NCBI GenBank assembly: GCA_932521035.1
Contig: OW051494.1
Coordinates: forward strand, 3,458,001-3,522,000
Direction of reading: 5' to 3'
DNA length: 64,000 bases
Origin: Oscheius dolichura
Taxonomy: Eukaryota; Nematoda; Chromadorea; Rhabditida; Rhabditidae
The notes below the pieces were generated by a model, which saw only the letters and a program-made list of their open reading frames with translations, was not told the DNA's origin and ran no database searches. How positions within the stretch are numbered: the stretch's first letter is position 1; each line of letters starts with the position of its first letter. The translations under genes and the position numbers were made by a program. Below, piece by piece: positions 33,785 through 47,716 of this stretch.

Positions 33785-36096
33785 ATGGGACTGAAGCCGC
33801 TGCTCGTTTCAAATCAGCTGTTATACTCAATGGACAATGACCTAACCAAGCCTTCCTCAATGATTCTGAAAAACAATCCTAGTCAGCCGGATGGTTCGCC
33901 GTTACTCTCTTCAGTTGCAAAAACAGTGCCGGGTCTTGGCTCAACTCAACTTATGCAACCACTTCAAGTCGAAGTGAATGGATTTCGTCAGGTAAATTAT
34001 TGTTTATTTTTGCGATCAACCTAGAACCTTATAGTACATAATTAAATTTTTTAGCCACATTCTGCAATAACATCTCCAACAGACCCTACTTCGTCACTGG
34101 TTTCTACGGCGCTTCCCACTCCAGTCGCTGATGTGGAATCCAATTCAAATTGTTCAGATTCCATGGCTCATGGTGATTTGTATCCATCAAGCTCTGTCAC
34201 TCAAAGAAGTGCCACAGATTTTAGAAGTCAGTTATAGTGCATATTTTTTAACAATTCTGATACAGCATTTGCTGCGCCAAAACCTTCTCCTGGGTTTCCT
34301 CTTAAAAGTCCACTTGCATATCCCAACGCAGGACCATCCACTTCGTATGTTTCATTTAAATCTGTTAACATTATTATTTAGAGTTACAAACTTGGCATCG
34401 AAACTACAGCAGAAAACTGCAACATCTGTTTTGCAGCCAGGTCCAAGAAAAAATGGAGATTTGAGTAGGAAAAATTTCCAAGAAAAGGTTTCACGTCATA
34501 AAGGCGAGCTGAAGTTTGTGATCCCTAGGGTAGGCCTTCTTTTTTGATTAATTATTGTGTTTATTTGGTTTAGTGTGGTGAAGCAAATCCATCACAACTA
34601 AGTATAATGCTTAAAAAAGCAAGGAAGCATACCGCCCTACCGCCAGCTGTCGAATCTTTTCTTTTTGAAGAACCTATTGCCGAATTACCAAAAAAGGCCT
34701 CGAGGAGAACTAAAACTATTTTAGAGGATCCAGATTTAACTGACATATCTGACCAGGATGAAGACAGTGAACGGTAAATTATTCATATATGACCTTATAC
34801 GTTCTTATTATATCTCAACGAGTTAATAATTTTAGTATGCCTTATAAAAAACAACGTTTCGTGGAGAAGCAGCTATTATTGAGAAGTGATTTAGCATCTA
34901 TTTCGGCGGCTATTGACGAAAGAGAGGCGATGCTGGGAAGGAAGTTGAAAGAGGTGCAACACATTTTCTATACAAATATATTTATATTTAGTTTGAAATC
35001 AGATACAAGTTAGAGGATATCGTGGATAGCACGGCAGATACACCATCAAGATGCCGACGATACATTCGTAGAGGAAATCGTAAAGTTATTAGGTTCTTTC
35101 TAATTTTTCTTCATATAAAACATTTTCTTATAGAAATCCTAAGCCTTTTGACTACAGCGATATTGCGCCTTCCACTTCAAAGGATAACTCAAGCCGCTGT
35201 TCGCAGAGTAACTAAACTTTCAGTTATAGTTAAAATTATTTCAGACACTGCTATATCTGTTGAAGATACGGCAATGAGTACACTGCATTGGCTAGCTATG
35301 AATCCACCATTTAACGCCAGAAGATCCTTAAACAGACCTCCACATTTAATCGACGCTAAAGATCTTGACGAGGTTACTTTTTCCTCATTTTTAACCTTAT
35401 TTTATATATAGGAAATTGTGCGAAATGGTACACATCGTCGAATGGAAAAGGAAAGGCGTCGAATGAAGGATGACGCCAAGCACAGCCGCGACAGTAGTGA
35501 TTACGAGGAGACGGATGAGGATATGGATTACTATCCCGAACCCAAAGGTGTTCCTGTGAAGAAAAAAAGAAAACGTGGTCGTCCTCCTCGCCACGAAAAA
35601 CGAGACGATGAGCAGCCATCTAAGGTAACATTTACGAATAGCAAAGCTAAAGAATTGTTTAGATTGGTCGCAAATCAACAATTATAAAACATATTCCCAT
35701 CTATGAAGGAGAACTTATTCTTGATCTGACTCAGGTGGCGCTCTCTGAGGATAAACCAAAATATGCTGTTAGTTTTTTTTTTCATTTTTGTTTAAACCAT
35801 CACTTTACAGCAAATTCAAATTCCCCCATTTTCTACTATCACCGATGACACGTTGTTGAAACCTCCTATAACGTGCAACCATGAATTCCAAGATCTTAAA
35901 GCTCAGCACGCCGTGCATCATCCTGTTTTGGAAAAAGAAGAAAGATTGCGCTACTTGGTTAGTTTTCTTTTATAAATTATTAAAGCTTCTTCAGAACCCT
36001 TCGAAAAAACCGGCTAGAATATCCGTAGACAAGGACTCTGCTAGTGAAAAAACACCTTTACCCTCGCCCGTGTCTTATGTGAAACCAACGGCATAA
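33785..36096 (+). CDS. PEHE-like chromatin protein (KANSL1/MSL1-type), probable
   Basis: Multiple short exons encode a long, low-complexity, Ser/Pro-rich N terminus, a basic region with IMLKKARKHTALPPAVESFL, and a helical segment (LRSDLASISAAIDEREAMLG). A strongly basic AT-hook-like stretch follows (KKKRKRGRPPRHEKRDDE). The C-terminal block runs IPIYEGELIL, PPFSTITDD and HHPVLEKEERLRYL. This final block resembles the PEHE domain of MSL1 and KANSL1, which recruits MOF-type (KAT8) histone acetyltransferases. I assign the family by pattern only, and the start codon (33785, or a downstream Met at 33830) is uncertain. A nuclear location is likely. The gene leads a plus-strand run with YME1L and PPCDC. 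Confidence 0.5.
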
Positions 36097-36438
36097 ATTT
36101 CGTCTAGAACCCTGTAGTTATCCGGTGCACTGTAGAATGCTAGGTTTTGTTTTTACAGTTCATTTTCTCATTCTTCATCGTACTGTCTCCTACTATTGAT
36201 CTTCATTTTCATTGTAAATAGAATGACTTTTTATTGTTGTTACCTTGATCAATTTTGCATGAATAATCTTTGTTTACATATGTATATCCCTTTGGGTATC
36301 ATTTGCCCTGTTTATTTATTTTAGGGTAAACAAGAAATGTAGGCGGTTGCGAACCAGAAAAGTACAAAATATTTGATAAATAGATAGAACATGATCAGAA
36401 TTAGTGGTTTGCATGACACGAACGCGTCTTTTTAGGTG

Positions 36439-39177
<2,739 letters not shown>

Positions 39178-39600
39178 TGGCTTCACCTTGATAATTTGGA
39201 CGGATATTCTTCAGTTTTTTTTGTATTAGTTAGTTATAAGCTCGGTGGGCAGCAAAGCCTAGAGCAACAGTCTTCCTATAATCTAGAGTCAGGATCTCGT
39301 TGTAGTCGTTTCTTTGCCGGTTTGTTTCTATATTTGAAGTGCATATATGGGTTTATCTCTTGGTTGTACATGTTATGATAAAAACTATTTCTATTGTTCA
39401 CATGAAATAAATATCTGAAATTTGAACAAATTTCTATTCGCTTTTGGCTAATTTTGTCCGACTAATCTTTATCGTTAAATCAAATGCCGCAGACGAATCC
39501 GGAAGAATCGCTATTTATGTGCTCGTTTGAGTTGATAAGCCAAAGATAATGTGGTCACTCTTGCGTAACCATGTCTCTATCTTATAAACTTCTTTCAGAC
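39178..39600. other. Intergenic region between YME1L and PPCDC
   Basis: 423 bp of AT-rich sequence with no gene. AATAAATA near 39406 is a likely poly(A) signal for YME1L. An in-frame upstream ATG for PPCDC (39571) lies in this stretch. Confidence 0.45.
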
Positions 39601-40440
39601 ATGGGTGAACAATCTTCAGATAATGGATTTCGCGTTCCAGCACACGGCGAGGTATGTATTCACTAGCAAAGTCATTATCGATACGTTCTTCTAGTTAGAC
39701 AGACCTCCATTTTCGACTTCTCACAAAATTGAGCGCGATCATAACAAGTTTCACATTCTTCTGGCTATTACTGGTAGTATTGCCGTCATTAAACTCAAGG
39801 ATCTATTACATCTACTCCATAAACAATGTAAAGACCAGATTTTTATCAAGGTCTACTAACAAAATAGAAAAGTACTCGTATGATTTCAGATTATAGCTAC
39901 AAAATCCGCTATTACATTGTTAAATACACAAGAATTCGAAATCGAAGAGACAATTTATGAAGATCGTGACGAGTGGTCAATGTGGAAAGGCCGTGGAGAT
40001 CAAGTATTGCATATCGAGCTAAGAAAGTGGGCCGATGTTCTGGTGATTGCTCCTCTGGATGCCAATTCCATGGCTAAAATGGCTTTGGGATTAAGCGACA
40101 ATCTCGTTACTTCCGTTGTGAGAATTTTTTTTCTAAGGCGTATTCTCATTTCTTAGGTGAGAGCTTGGGATTCTGAAAAGCCACTCTATTATGCACCTGC
40201 TATGAATACCATGATGTGGGAAAACCCGTTGACATATCAGCATCGAAAAACCCTAAAAGAGCTTCTTCAATTTAAAGTAAGGCTGATGTTTTTCTTCTGA
40301 TAAGTATTTAGGAGATACCTCCCATGGAGAAGACGTTGATGTGCGGGGATAGCGGATTAGGAGCGATGGCTTCTGTTGAACTTATCGTGTCAATTATAAA
40401 CGCCGATGTAAAAAACCATTTTGCTGTGTATACGAAATGA
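39601..40440 (+). CDS. PPCDC: Phosphopantothenoylcysteine decarboxylase
   Basis: A short multi-exon gene for a flavoprotein of the HFCD family that converts phosphopantothenoylcysteine to 4'-phosphopantetheine in CoA synthesis. Visible markers are the FMN-binding start HILLAITGSIA, the active-site histidine in VLHIELRKWAD, VIAPLDANSMAKMALGLSDNL, the substrate-clamp motif PAMNTMMW and the redox-cysteine loop LMCGDSGLGAMAS (usually ACGD). The start at 39601 follows TTCTTTCAG by 2 nt, as trans-splicing would give. A second in-frame ATG 30 bp upstream would add ten residues, including the acceptor sequence, and is less likely. It is the third gene of a plus-strand group after YME1L. Confidence 0.9.
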
Positions 40441-41213
40441 ACATTCCTTTCCTAGTCAGATTTAGAAGCTTGTTGCCCAAAGTGCTTACAACCTGTTGTT
40501 GTTGTTGAATTTTGGGCTGCACCAGAAGGGGCGTGCCGTCTCTCATCGATCTCTAACCCTCGTCTAATTCCACCGTGAACGAAGTCTCGCATTCATTTTA
40601 TTAATATCTGATTCATATCATAAACATTTACCTTCGGCTCATTTCACAAGTGCTCTGCAAATGCCCCATCTCCGCCAATCCACTTATAATCGGTATTGTT
40701 ACCGAGCTCTTTCTCCCACCCCACCACTTGCTGTATATGTGAACTCTTTTTGTGTATTCCTTGGACCATCTGCTTCCCAGATGATCCATTGTGCTTCTTC
40801 CCTCCAGCTCAAATTGAGAAAAACGCGGAAATTGAAGTCAAAATTTTTGACGAAATTGGAGTCGGGCTGGCCGCTCTTCGCCGCCTGCTTCTAATGAGAT
40901 TTGTGACGCACGGAGGCCTTCTGCCGGCAGGGATAAGGAACACCAATCCAATGGACTAACAAGACTTACTTGATTCCTCTCTCCTGCTCCCAAAAATCTA
41001 GATATCCCTCTCTTTTTCATCCCCAATGAATATTCCCAGCCCGCCTCTCCTTACCAGCCACCAATTTAGCCGTTACGAATAATAGAACCAATTTGCAGCT
41101 TCGTTCTATGCTCCGTTGATCTCTAAAATTCGTTTTCTCCTTCCTTACGAGCATAATATTTTAATATTTTAATTTTCTCAGCTCGCCTGGTCCAGCCTCT
41201 ATGAGCAGATTGT
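40441..41213. other. Intergenic region before the STK32-like kinase
   Basis: 773 bp with no confident gene. Two overlapping frames near 40661-40960 give 77-87 codons but no recognisable domain. Composition changes from AT-rich to more balanced here. Confidence 0.45.
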
Positions 41214-42514
41214 ATGGGGGCGCGCTGCGTCGTAGGGCGCAGTGGCTGCCCTGACGTCCCGTTACCTCCGTCCCTTCGCTGTTTCTCCGTCATTCGTTGC
41301 ATAGGACGAGGTGCTTTTGGAAAGGTTTTTGAGAATATAAAAAAGAACAAGAGAATAATTAAAGGTTTGTATTGTCCAACAGCGGACGAGCAAGAAATTC
41401 TTCGCCATGAAATACATGAGCAAGAGGCGCTGCGTCGACAAGGTTTGCTCCCCCTTTGAAGACAAGAAATGAAATATTTGAGGGAGTGGCCGTGAACGTA
41501 ATTCGGGAGTTGAGTCTGCTCCAGAAGATCTCGCACCCTTTCATTGTCAACCTCTGGTACTCCTTCCAGGTTCGTCCCCTCTTATTTCCCCGAGTAAAAT
41601 GAAATTCCAGGACCGGGACTACATGTATATGGTGACGGACCTTCTCCTGGGAGGAGATCTCCGTTTCCACCTCCGGCAGCAGGGGAAATTTGCCGAAGAC
41701 CGGTCCAAATTGTACTTCTGCGAGATCGCCCTGGCCGTACAGTATCTCCACGACCAGACCATCGTCCACCGCGACATCAAACCGGAGAATATCCTCCTCG
41801 ACGAGCAGGGTACCCCTCTCCGGCACAGAAAGTGACAGAAGAGTTTAGGACACGCCCACCTGACGGACCTGAACCTGGCCACCCTCCTGGAACCAAACAA
41901 ACTGGCCACCTCCCTCTCCGGCACGAGGCCCTACATAGCCCCGGAGTGCTACGAGTGCGGCCTGGGCAGGGTGGACGGGTACGACGGCCGGGTGGACTGG
42001 TGGTCGCTGGGGGTGACTTTCTACGAGATGCTTCGGGGGAGGACCCCCTACGAGTTCAGCCCCCACCACAGCCCGGAACAGGTTCGTCCTCACTTCTTCT
42101 CGCTTTATTTTGACTCATACAGGCAATAATAATCCTGCGGGAATCTGTGGTGGCCTATCCATCGTCTTGGCCATCGGACCTCATTTCCTTTCTCCGCCAA
42201 TTGCTCTCGCTGGATCCTGAGAAACGTCTTTCTTCCTTGGATCGCATCAAACAGCATGCTTACACCTCGCGGATCGACTTCAGCTGGGTCCTTTCCATGT
42301 CCGCAGCCATCTTTTATTCCCCTATTTGTGGTATTTCAGGAAAGCTGCGCCAGTCTTTGTTCCATGTAAAGAAGGTTTCAACTGCGATCCGATGCACGAA
42401 ATAGAAGAACGGATCATTGTCTCCACTCCGATTCATCGCAGGCGACATGCTGGAGAGAAAGTCGGACAAGAAAATGCTGCTTTGAAGGAAATTTCACAGG
42501 TGAAACTGAAGTAA
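41214..42514 (+). CDS. STK32: STK32/YANK-family Ser/Thr protein kinase
   Basis: Exons joined by short introns give a kinase with glycine loop [19 protein letters not shown] lysine [16 protein letters not shown], and [14 protein letters not shown] followed by [15 protein letters not shown] (very close to YANK kinases). The catalytic loop is [12 protein letters not shown], followed by GTRPYIAPE and the post-[23 protein letters not shown]. The C-terminal tail contains [18 protein letters not shown], the YANK hallmark (NCDP..E.EE). The metal-binding triplet reads DLN rather than DFG (STK32 proteins usually have DFN). The N terminus MGARCV could be myristoylated and palmitoylated. The stop at 42512-42514 assumes the last CAG/GTGAAA is not used as a donor; a further exon near 42541 is possible. 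Confidence 0.87.
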
Positions 42515-42975
42515 AAGAAAAAAACTGGGAGAATTATAGGCTTTCATAGAGTATTCTCGATGCGAGAGAGAGAATGGCTCGTTTTCGAAGTGAGAAGGGT
42601 CGTCGTCATACGGGCTCATCTGTTTGAGCTATACCGTTTTATTTTCCCATATGTTTCAGGTCAAATACTGCCATGTTTATTATTGGACACATTCAATGAA
42701 AATGATAAATATTTGAAAGCTTTGTGTGAACGTAAGAAAGCATGCAAAACTGAAGAGATCTACCATTCGTAGCCGTCGTTTTCGAAGAGCTCCTCGTCTC
42801 TGAAAAGTCACGACACTACACTGAACGACACGGGGTTAGAGAAGCATTAGACATAGAGAAATGCGGCAAGGAGAAGGAATGCTGTCTTGACTAGAGGGAA
42901 GCACCAGGGGGGTGGAAACGCAGCAGAGGAAATGTTAGCTGGAGAAGAAGGGAAGGTTCAATCGGGGAGCAATGC
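42515..42975. other. Region between the STK32-like gene and SCOC
   Basis: It may contain an alternative terminal exon of the kinase (after ATTATAG near 42540, reading AFIEYSRCERENGSFSK and a stop). Otherwise no gene is seen. Confidence 0.4.
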
Positions 42976-43517
42976 TTACTGTTTGACGCCGTTTTTGGGA
43001 GCGGATGATTGAAAAACGGATGACGAGGCCATCAAATTGTGGATGTACTGGCCGAGCACGTGATTCTCAGACCGTAGCTTCAAGCTTTCTTCCTTGACGG
43101 AATCCACCCGTTGGCTGAGATCTGAACGTTTTCTCTCTTGTGCTTATTTTTGGAAACGTGCCATCTAATGTATTCTGGAGTTCGAGTACTTGAGCAATAA
43201 GTCGGGCCTTTTCCTCGGGGTCCTCCGGGGGTTCTTCACGAGGAAGGGGTTGGGCTGGCCGAGGAGTACGGCCGCTGAGCATGAGGGTATTATCATCTGA
43301 AGAAGATGTTTTGAATAAATAGATGGGTGTTCATCTTCAATAGACTTTCAGAAACGCTCTTTCGACAACAGGTCCGCTTATATATTGGGCAAGGAACATC
43401 GAAAACGGGTGGTTGTCAACACTGGGTGGAAATAAGCGTTTTATTGATTTACTCACCATCGTCAGCTAGCGGAATATCATCTGCTAAATCTTGAGATAAT
43501 TGTTTAGAGTCGGTCAT
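42976..43517 (-). CDS. unc-69: Short coiled-coil protein SCOC / UNC-69
   Basis: Three minus-strand exons: 43517-43457, 43296-43162 and 43121-42976. The product begins [20 protein letters not shown]. After a proline-rich linker it has [20 protein letters not shown], continuing [20 protein letters not shown] and [16 protein letters not shown], an almost textbook SCOC coiled coil. SCOC/UNC-69 interacts with UNC-76 (FEZ1), acts in axonal transport and axon guidance, and localises to Golgi and vesicles. Keeping this conserved sequence in frame requires that the intron at 43161-43122 (exactly 40 bp) begins with GC instead of GT, a GC-AG intron. The first intron (160 bp) is longer than most and could hide an alternative exon. 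The ATG follows TTTTGTAG by one base. Confidence 0.9.
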
Positions 43518-43876
43518 TCTACAAAAATGATGTTCTTTCTCTAGAGGAAAAGGCAATAAACGAGCTTCCAATTGTATCGAAATATAGCCGACTGGGGGGA
43601 GTAGAAAGGTCGATGATACTCAGCCAAGCAGCCAAATTCTCTATTTTGCTGCGCTGGCGATCTCTTTACTTTTGAAACACCTTTCTTCTGGAAGCGATTT
43701 TTATGCTCTTTTCTTCTGGTTCCATGTAACAACTTCAAGAATGTCTACATTACACCGTGTCTAGCTAACATGCTCCTAAATATTGATTATCTCTTGCTTA
43801 CGTGGTGCGAGAGTCACGGTTTTCATAGTTTCCAAACTCTCGTCTAAACTTTACGATATATTCTTTACAGAACAGA

Positions 43877-43996
43877 ATGATTAGCGATGTACAACTAGGT
43901 ATTGCTGCCAATATACTGGGCATTGGAATGTTTATGCTGGTCGTCTTATTTCACTGGATTTCTGCCAACCAACAACGCTCTCCTGTTCGCAATTAA
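43877..43996 (+). CDS. OST4: OST4, mini-subunit of the oligosaccharyltransferase
   Basis: A single exon of 39 codons plus stop. The product, beginning MISDVQLGIAANILGIGMF, is almost entirely one membrane helix. The start M-I-x-D-V-Q-L and the following FMLVVLFH match OST4, which in most eukaryotes is only 36-40 residues. It is an ER membrane subunit that stabilises the STT3-containing N-glycosylation complex. The ATG sits 6 nt after the acceptor TTCTTTACAG. It is head to head with SCOC, with about 360 bp between start codons. It is small enough to be missed by routine annotation. Confidence 0.88.
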   Translation: MISDVQLGIAANILGIGMFMLVVLFHWISANQQRSPVRN

Positions 43997-44285
43997 AGTA
44001 AGTAAACTTTTATTCGTTTGTTTTTACAACAATAAGCTTTCAGATCAATCGCTAGTGCTCTCCTCCATCCTACAGACATCATCAGTTCAGCAGTTCACCA
44101 TATGTGATATTTAATGGGTCTAGTTTTACTTCGGTCTCTTTAATTTATTTATACTTATTGTAATAAATGTTTTTGTAAAAACATTTGGCCATTCTGTCGT
44201 ACTGTGGTTTTCCCTTATTTACTTCTCTATCTACTTCCTTCTATCCATTTTGTACTGGTTATTTAAAGCTGGACTGCTTGAGGTA

Positions 44286-45599
44286 ATGCGTAATTATCCT
44301 GGACAAGGATATTCACAGCCTGGAACCTCAGGCATTCAATCACCTACAGCTAAACAGTTTCACATGGGAACAAGGAGTGGTTACGCGTCTCCTGGAGCTT
44401 ATTCAACATATAGTTCGAGGTTTGTTTTGTTATTTTTTTACTTTGCAAACGTGAATGAGTTCAATGGATTATTTCTAAAACCTCCTAATCCCCTCTGTGT
44501 GCTGCGTAAGTTATACGGAAATGCCATATGGTGCTCGCATCTCTTTATGCCGTTTCTTATTGATTTCGCTAGTGGTCAACCGACAGCTGACCCGCTGGCA
44601 TTCGCAAACGTTCGAGCCACGTTTACAACAATACTTTTAAAATTTTGGATATTTCCACTTATAATATTAATTTCAGCACTACCGATCGTGTCGGTTGTCT
44701 TACAGCCGTAAGGATGTCAGCGTGGGCAAAATTAAGTCGATTTGGCCGTCGTTTTCTTCATATAAGACAAATGGACTTTGAATTTGCTGCTTCTCAAATG
44801 CTTCACCTTTTAACTCAACCAAGGAATGTTTATCGTAATTTTTTGTACAGAAAAAGTATGTTTTTTCATGGTAATGCTTCATTTATGTTTAAAATTCAGG
44901 AACAAAAGATCAGTTTGCTCGTGATGATCCGGCTTTTTTGGTGCTCCTTTCTCTTGCTCTTGTCCTATCATCAGTCTTTTATGCGGTTGCCCTGGGCCTT
45001 TCTCTGTGGGGATTTGTGAAGTTCATTCTTTGGGTAATCTTCATTGATTGTATTGGCGCAGGAGTTATTATAGCATCTGCATTATGGTTAGTTTCTCTTC
45101 TTTTTAATTATGCTCATTTTTTTCTAAATTTCAGGACATTTTCTAATAAATTTTTGCGTAAAGTAAAAGATCAAGACGTGGAATGGGGGTATTGTTTTGA
45201 TGTCCATCTTAACGCCTTCTTTCCAATGCTTATTCTACTCCATGTGCTTCTTCCTATTGCTTATCCACGTAAGTTTATAAATATTCCTCTCTTATTCATT
45301 TTTTTCAGATTTGGTAGATTCGCAGGGATTTTTCGCCGTTTTGCTAGGAAATACTATCTGGTTTACTGCAGCTGTTTATTATGTTTATATTACTTTTCTT
45401 GGATACACAGGTGCCTTTTAATTTTTATCCTTATAATCTCATTTTAGCACTACCTATTCTCCACAAAACACAAGTGTTTTTGTATCCAATGACTTTCCTT
45501 TTTATCATTTGGGTAGCTACAGTTACAGCTGGTTGGAATATTTCGCAAAGCGCGATGGGATTTTATCATTATCGAGCCGAATCGCACAAATTCCATTGA
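44286..45599 (+). CDS. unc-50: UNC-50 family Golgi membrane protein
   Basis: The core is unmistakable: RFGRRFLHIRQMDFEFAASQ, QPRNVYRNFLYRK, TKDQFARDDPAFLVLLSL, WVIFIDCIGAGVIIASALW, DVEWGYCFDVHLNAFFPMLI and VTAGWNISQSAMGFYHYR. UNC-50/GMH1 proteins are multi-pass Golgi proteins needed for assembly or traffic of nicotinic acetylcholine receptors. I extend the model upstream with exons 44286-44419 and 44573-44620, joining in phase at 44677. This gives a longer Gly/Ser/Pro-rich N terminus, as in other UNC-50 proteins, before MSAWAKLSR (ATG at 44714, an alternative start). The first intron (153 bp) is unusually long and its acceptor (GATTTCGCTAG) is only fair, so the extension is less certain than the core. 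Confidence 0.88.
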
Positions 45600-45769
45600 T
45601 CTACCGGTAATCTCTGTGATAGTAAGCTAATTGGGTCTTTTTCAATTAGCGGCGTATTTTTATTTGCAAAATTAACTGCTGGTATATGTTTTAAGATTAA
45701 TGTATAAATATAACCTATTATTTATTTGTTACTGGGAGGATCGAAGAAATCTCCCGAAAATCAGCGGTA

Positions 45770-46072
45770 ATGGCCCTCTCTCAGTGCATGGGTGTTGGTT
45801 TCGGCTACCGCTTATCTTCCTACTCATCTTCCTCGTTTGAAGGTCATGTCACAGTTCGCAAATTGGACCAAACACATTCCGAATTATGGAACGCAACGCC
45901 TGCTGAGCGATCATTTCTCTCAACGTGCGGGTCAGATTCATCGCTTTATAAACTGGATCCTGTTCCACGACGAGACTTTAATCATTCACCTTTCTTATTT
46001 GTTCAAAAAGAGTCATTTGGAAATTCTTCAGAAGAGTTTTTGCCGCTACCGTCGCCCGTGACATTTTTCTGA
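45770..46072 (+). CDS. Uncertain 100-codon ORF with an overlapping second frame
   Basis: An uninterrupted frame starting ATG at 45770 encodes a 100-residue Ser-rich product (MALSQCMGVGFGYRLSSYSS...). A second frame is open over almost the same bases and reads SQFANWTKHIPNYGTQRLLS with many aromatic and hydrophobic residues. Neither matches a family I recognise. No intron or poly(A) signal helps to decide. One may be a real small gene and the other a shadow, or both may be chance. Confidence 0.25.
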   Translation: MALSQCMGVGFGYRLSSYSSSSFEGHVTVRKLDQTHSELWNATPAERSFLSTCGSDSSLYKLDPVPRRDFNHSPFLFVQKESFGNSSEEFLPLPSPVTFF

Positions 46073-46193
46073 TGGTCACACGATAGGTATCTGACAAGCT
46101 TTGTGGGCGGTGTATGGGGGTACAAAAGTAGCCGAGTCGGGCGCGCTCTCCCAGAAACTGCCTGTTTTCGCCCTCTCGGTTACCTATCTCTCA

Positions 46194-46524
46194 TCAACAA
46201 AATTCAACCGGTGCCTCTCTTCGGGTAAGGGTTTCAACAACAATCCAGTTTGAATTAGTCTTTTGATCGGAGCATTCTTCAATTGTGAATCCGCGTTGTT
46301 TACTTTTTCGACATTTCAATCGAACGTACTGTATATATCCATCACCAGAACATAGTAACAAGTGCCAGCCGGTGACTTGTTTTCCTTTTCCTCGACTGGT
46401 TGATATAACAGCTGCGCAATCTATATGGCATGTACTCCTATTTTCAATTTCTTCCATTAGATAAGATCTATTACATCTAATATAATATTCTTCTTCATAT
46501 AATAATTTGGGGCATAAAAAGGAC
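46194..46524 (-). CDS. 3' exon of an unidentified gene
   Basis: A minus-strand open stretch begins after a good acceptor (ATTATTCACAG) at 46524 and ends with TGA at 46194-46196. It reads FLCPKLLYEEYYIRCNRSYL, has several cysteines (STCHIDCAAV, LLLCSGDGYIQYVRLKC) and looks like part of a small metal-binding or FLYWCH-like module, but I cannot name it. Upstream exons are not resolved. I judge the exon probably real because of its length, acceptor and non-random composition. Confidence 0.35.
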
Positions 46525-47716
46525 CTGTGAATAATTTGTTATAATCAACATAAGTGCTAACATAGATTTCCTTTCACTCTCATCCTTTTCCTTGGAATAT
46601 TCCAGCGGTTACCGATGCAATATCCCGTTATTCACTCGCTTTCCCACCCTCTATCACACCGCGACCCGACCGTCGGTTCGAAGAAGACACGTGTTGGGAT
46701 AAACATGTTTCTCCAGGAGCAACTGGCTGACCAGGAGAAGAGGAGGAGACACGTGCTGAACTAGCCCCTTTGCGAAACTTTGAGGAAAGGTCAACAGAAG
46801 TGGAGCCCTCCCCTCGTGCCCTTTTGTAGCGCGCCGACTGGCACGAACCGAAGCCCCGCGCACGTGTCCGGGATGGCAGCTGATCCCGCTCCTCCCCCGG
46901 CTATTTCTATCTGCCGCTCTCTGCCTCTAATCCGAACATAACAAATTCCATTATTAGCCATGGGCCCCGGAGGTAGGGGCAGAATTAATCGAGTAGTTGT
47001 TTTCATTCCATTGACCCGTCCTCGTCTCCTTCTCTATTTTTGACATTAAACTTTTTTCCTCGGCTACTGTCAAAAACAACCCTCACCGGTCTTGGCTATG
47101 GTTATTGCTTACTTTCATTTGAGAAAACAGACAAAAAAGAGGAAGCTGGCCCCATTGGCCGGTGCGCCTGCACCCGTACAATCTTGGCAGCAGGATCCTT
47201 TGTTAGTTCAAGTCATATTTTTCTGCTGCCGAAAATGTACGGGTGCAGGTGCGCAGCAGACCTAACACATCGCGGTTCAAAAAAGTCTTCCTTGAAAATG
47301 ACCAAGACCAATTATAATCAACCCCGGCGAGATCAACTGCGTCATGGGCGGCGCTCTCTTTTTGGCAGGGGAACCCTTTTTCGAGAGCTGTTACAGTTCA
47401 AACTTCGCCCTGTTATAGTTTATGAAAAAGGGGCGCGTCTCGCCTGACACTACCCAAAAACAGACGACGACCGGCTCTTTCCAGCAGGGGTCAATTTCAT
47501 CTCTCCCTCTCTCTCTCTTCCAAAAAACGACCAAAAAGTGAAATATTTCTGTCAGTTCGGATCTAAATCTTTATATTTCTCGTCTCCGGGACCGGTTTCC
47601 CCCATAATTGTTGTGGTCAGTCCAAAAATCAGTCAGCTGTGTTCTGTCCTCACGCGGAGTCTCTTTTACTTCCACCATAAACTCCGGTAGATTCAAATAT
47701 TTTTGAATTTGTAGCC
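46525..47716. other. Intergenic region containing a miRNA-like hairpin
   Basis: About 1.2 kb with no supported protein gene apart from the preceding exon. Composition shifts toward GC. It contains the miR-51-family hairpin listed separately. Confidence 0.5.
47161..47257 (-). ncRNA. miR-51/52/53 (miR-100)-family pre-miRNA hairpin
   Basis: An imperfect inverted repeat (arms 47164-47193 and 47223-47253, loop about 29 nt) folds into a stem of roughly 30 bp with a few mismatches. Its core is a perfect 13-bp CCTGCACCCGTAC/GTACGGGTGCAGG. Read on the minus strand, the 5' arm begins CACCCGTACATTT at 47245, which is how nematode miR-53 and miR-52-type miRNAs begin (CACCCGUACAUUU and CACCCGUACAUAU as I recall them). 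The seed ACCCGUA defines the miR-51/miR-100 family. Read on the plus strand, the 5' arm at 47171 also begins CACCCGTACA, so both strands could yield a family member. I favour the minus strand because the match is longer. Length, loop and arm position fit a real pre-miRNA. Confidence 0.65.
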
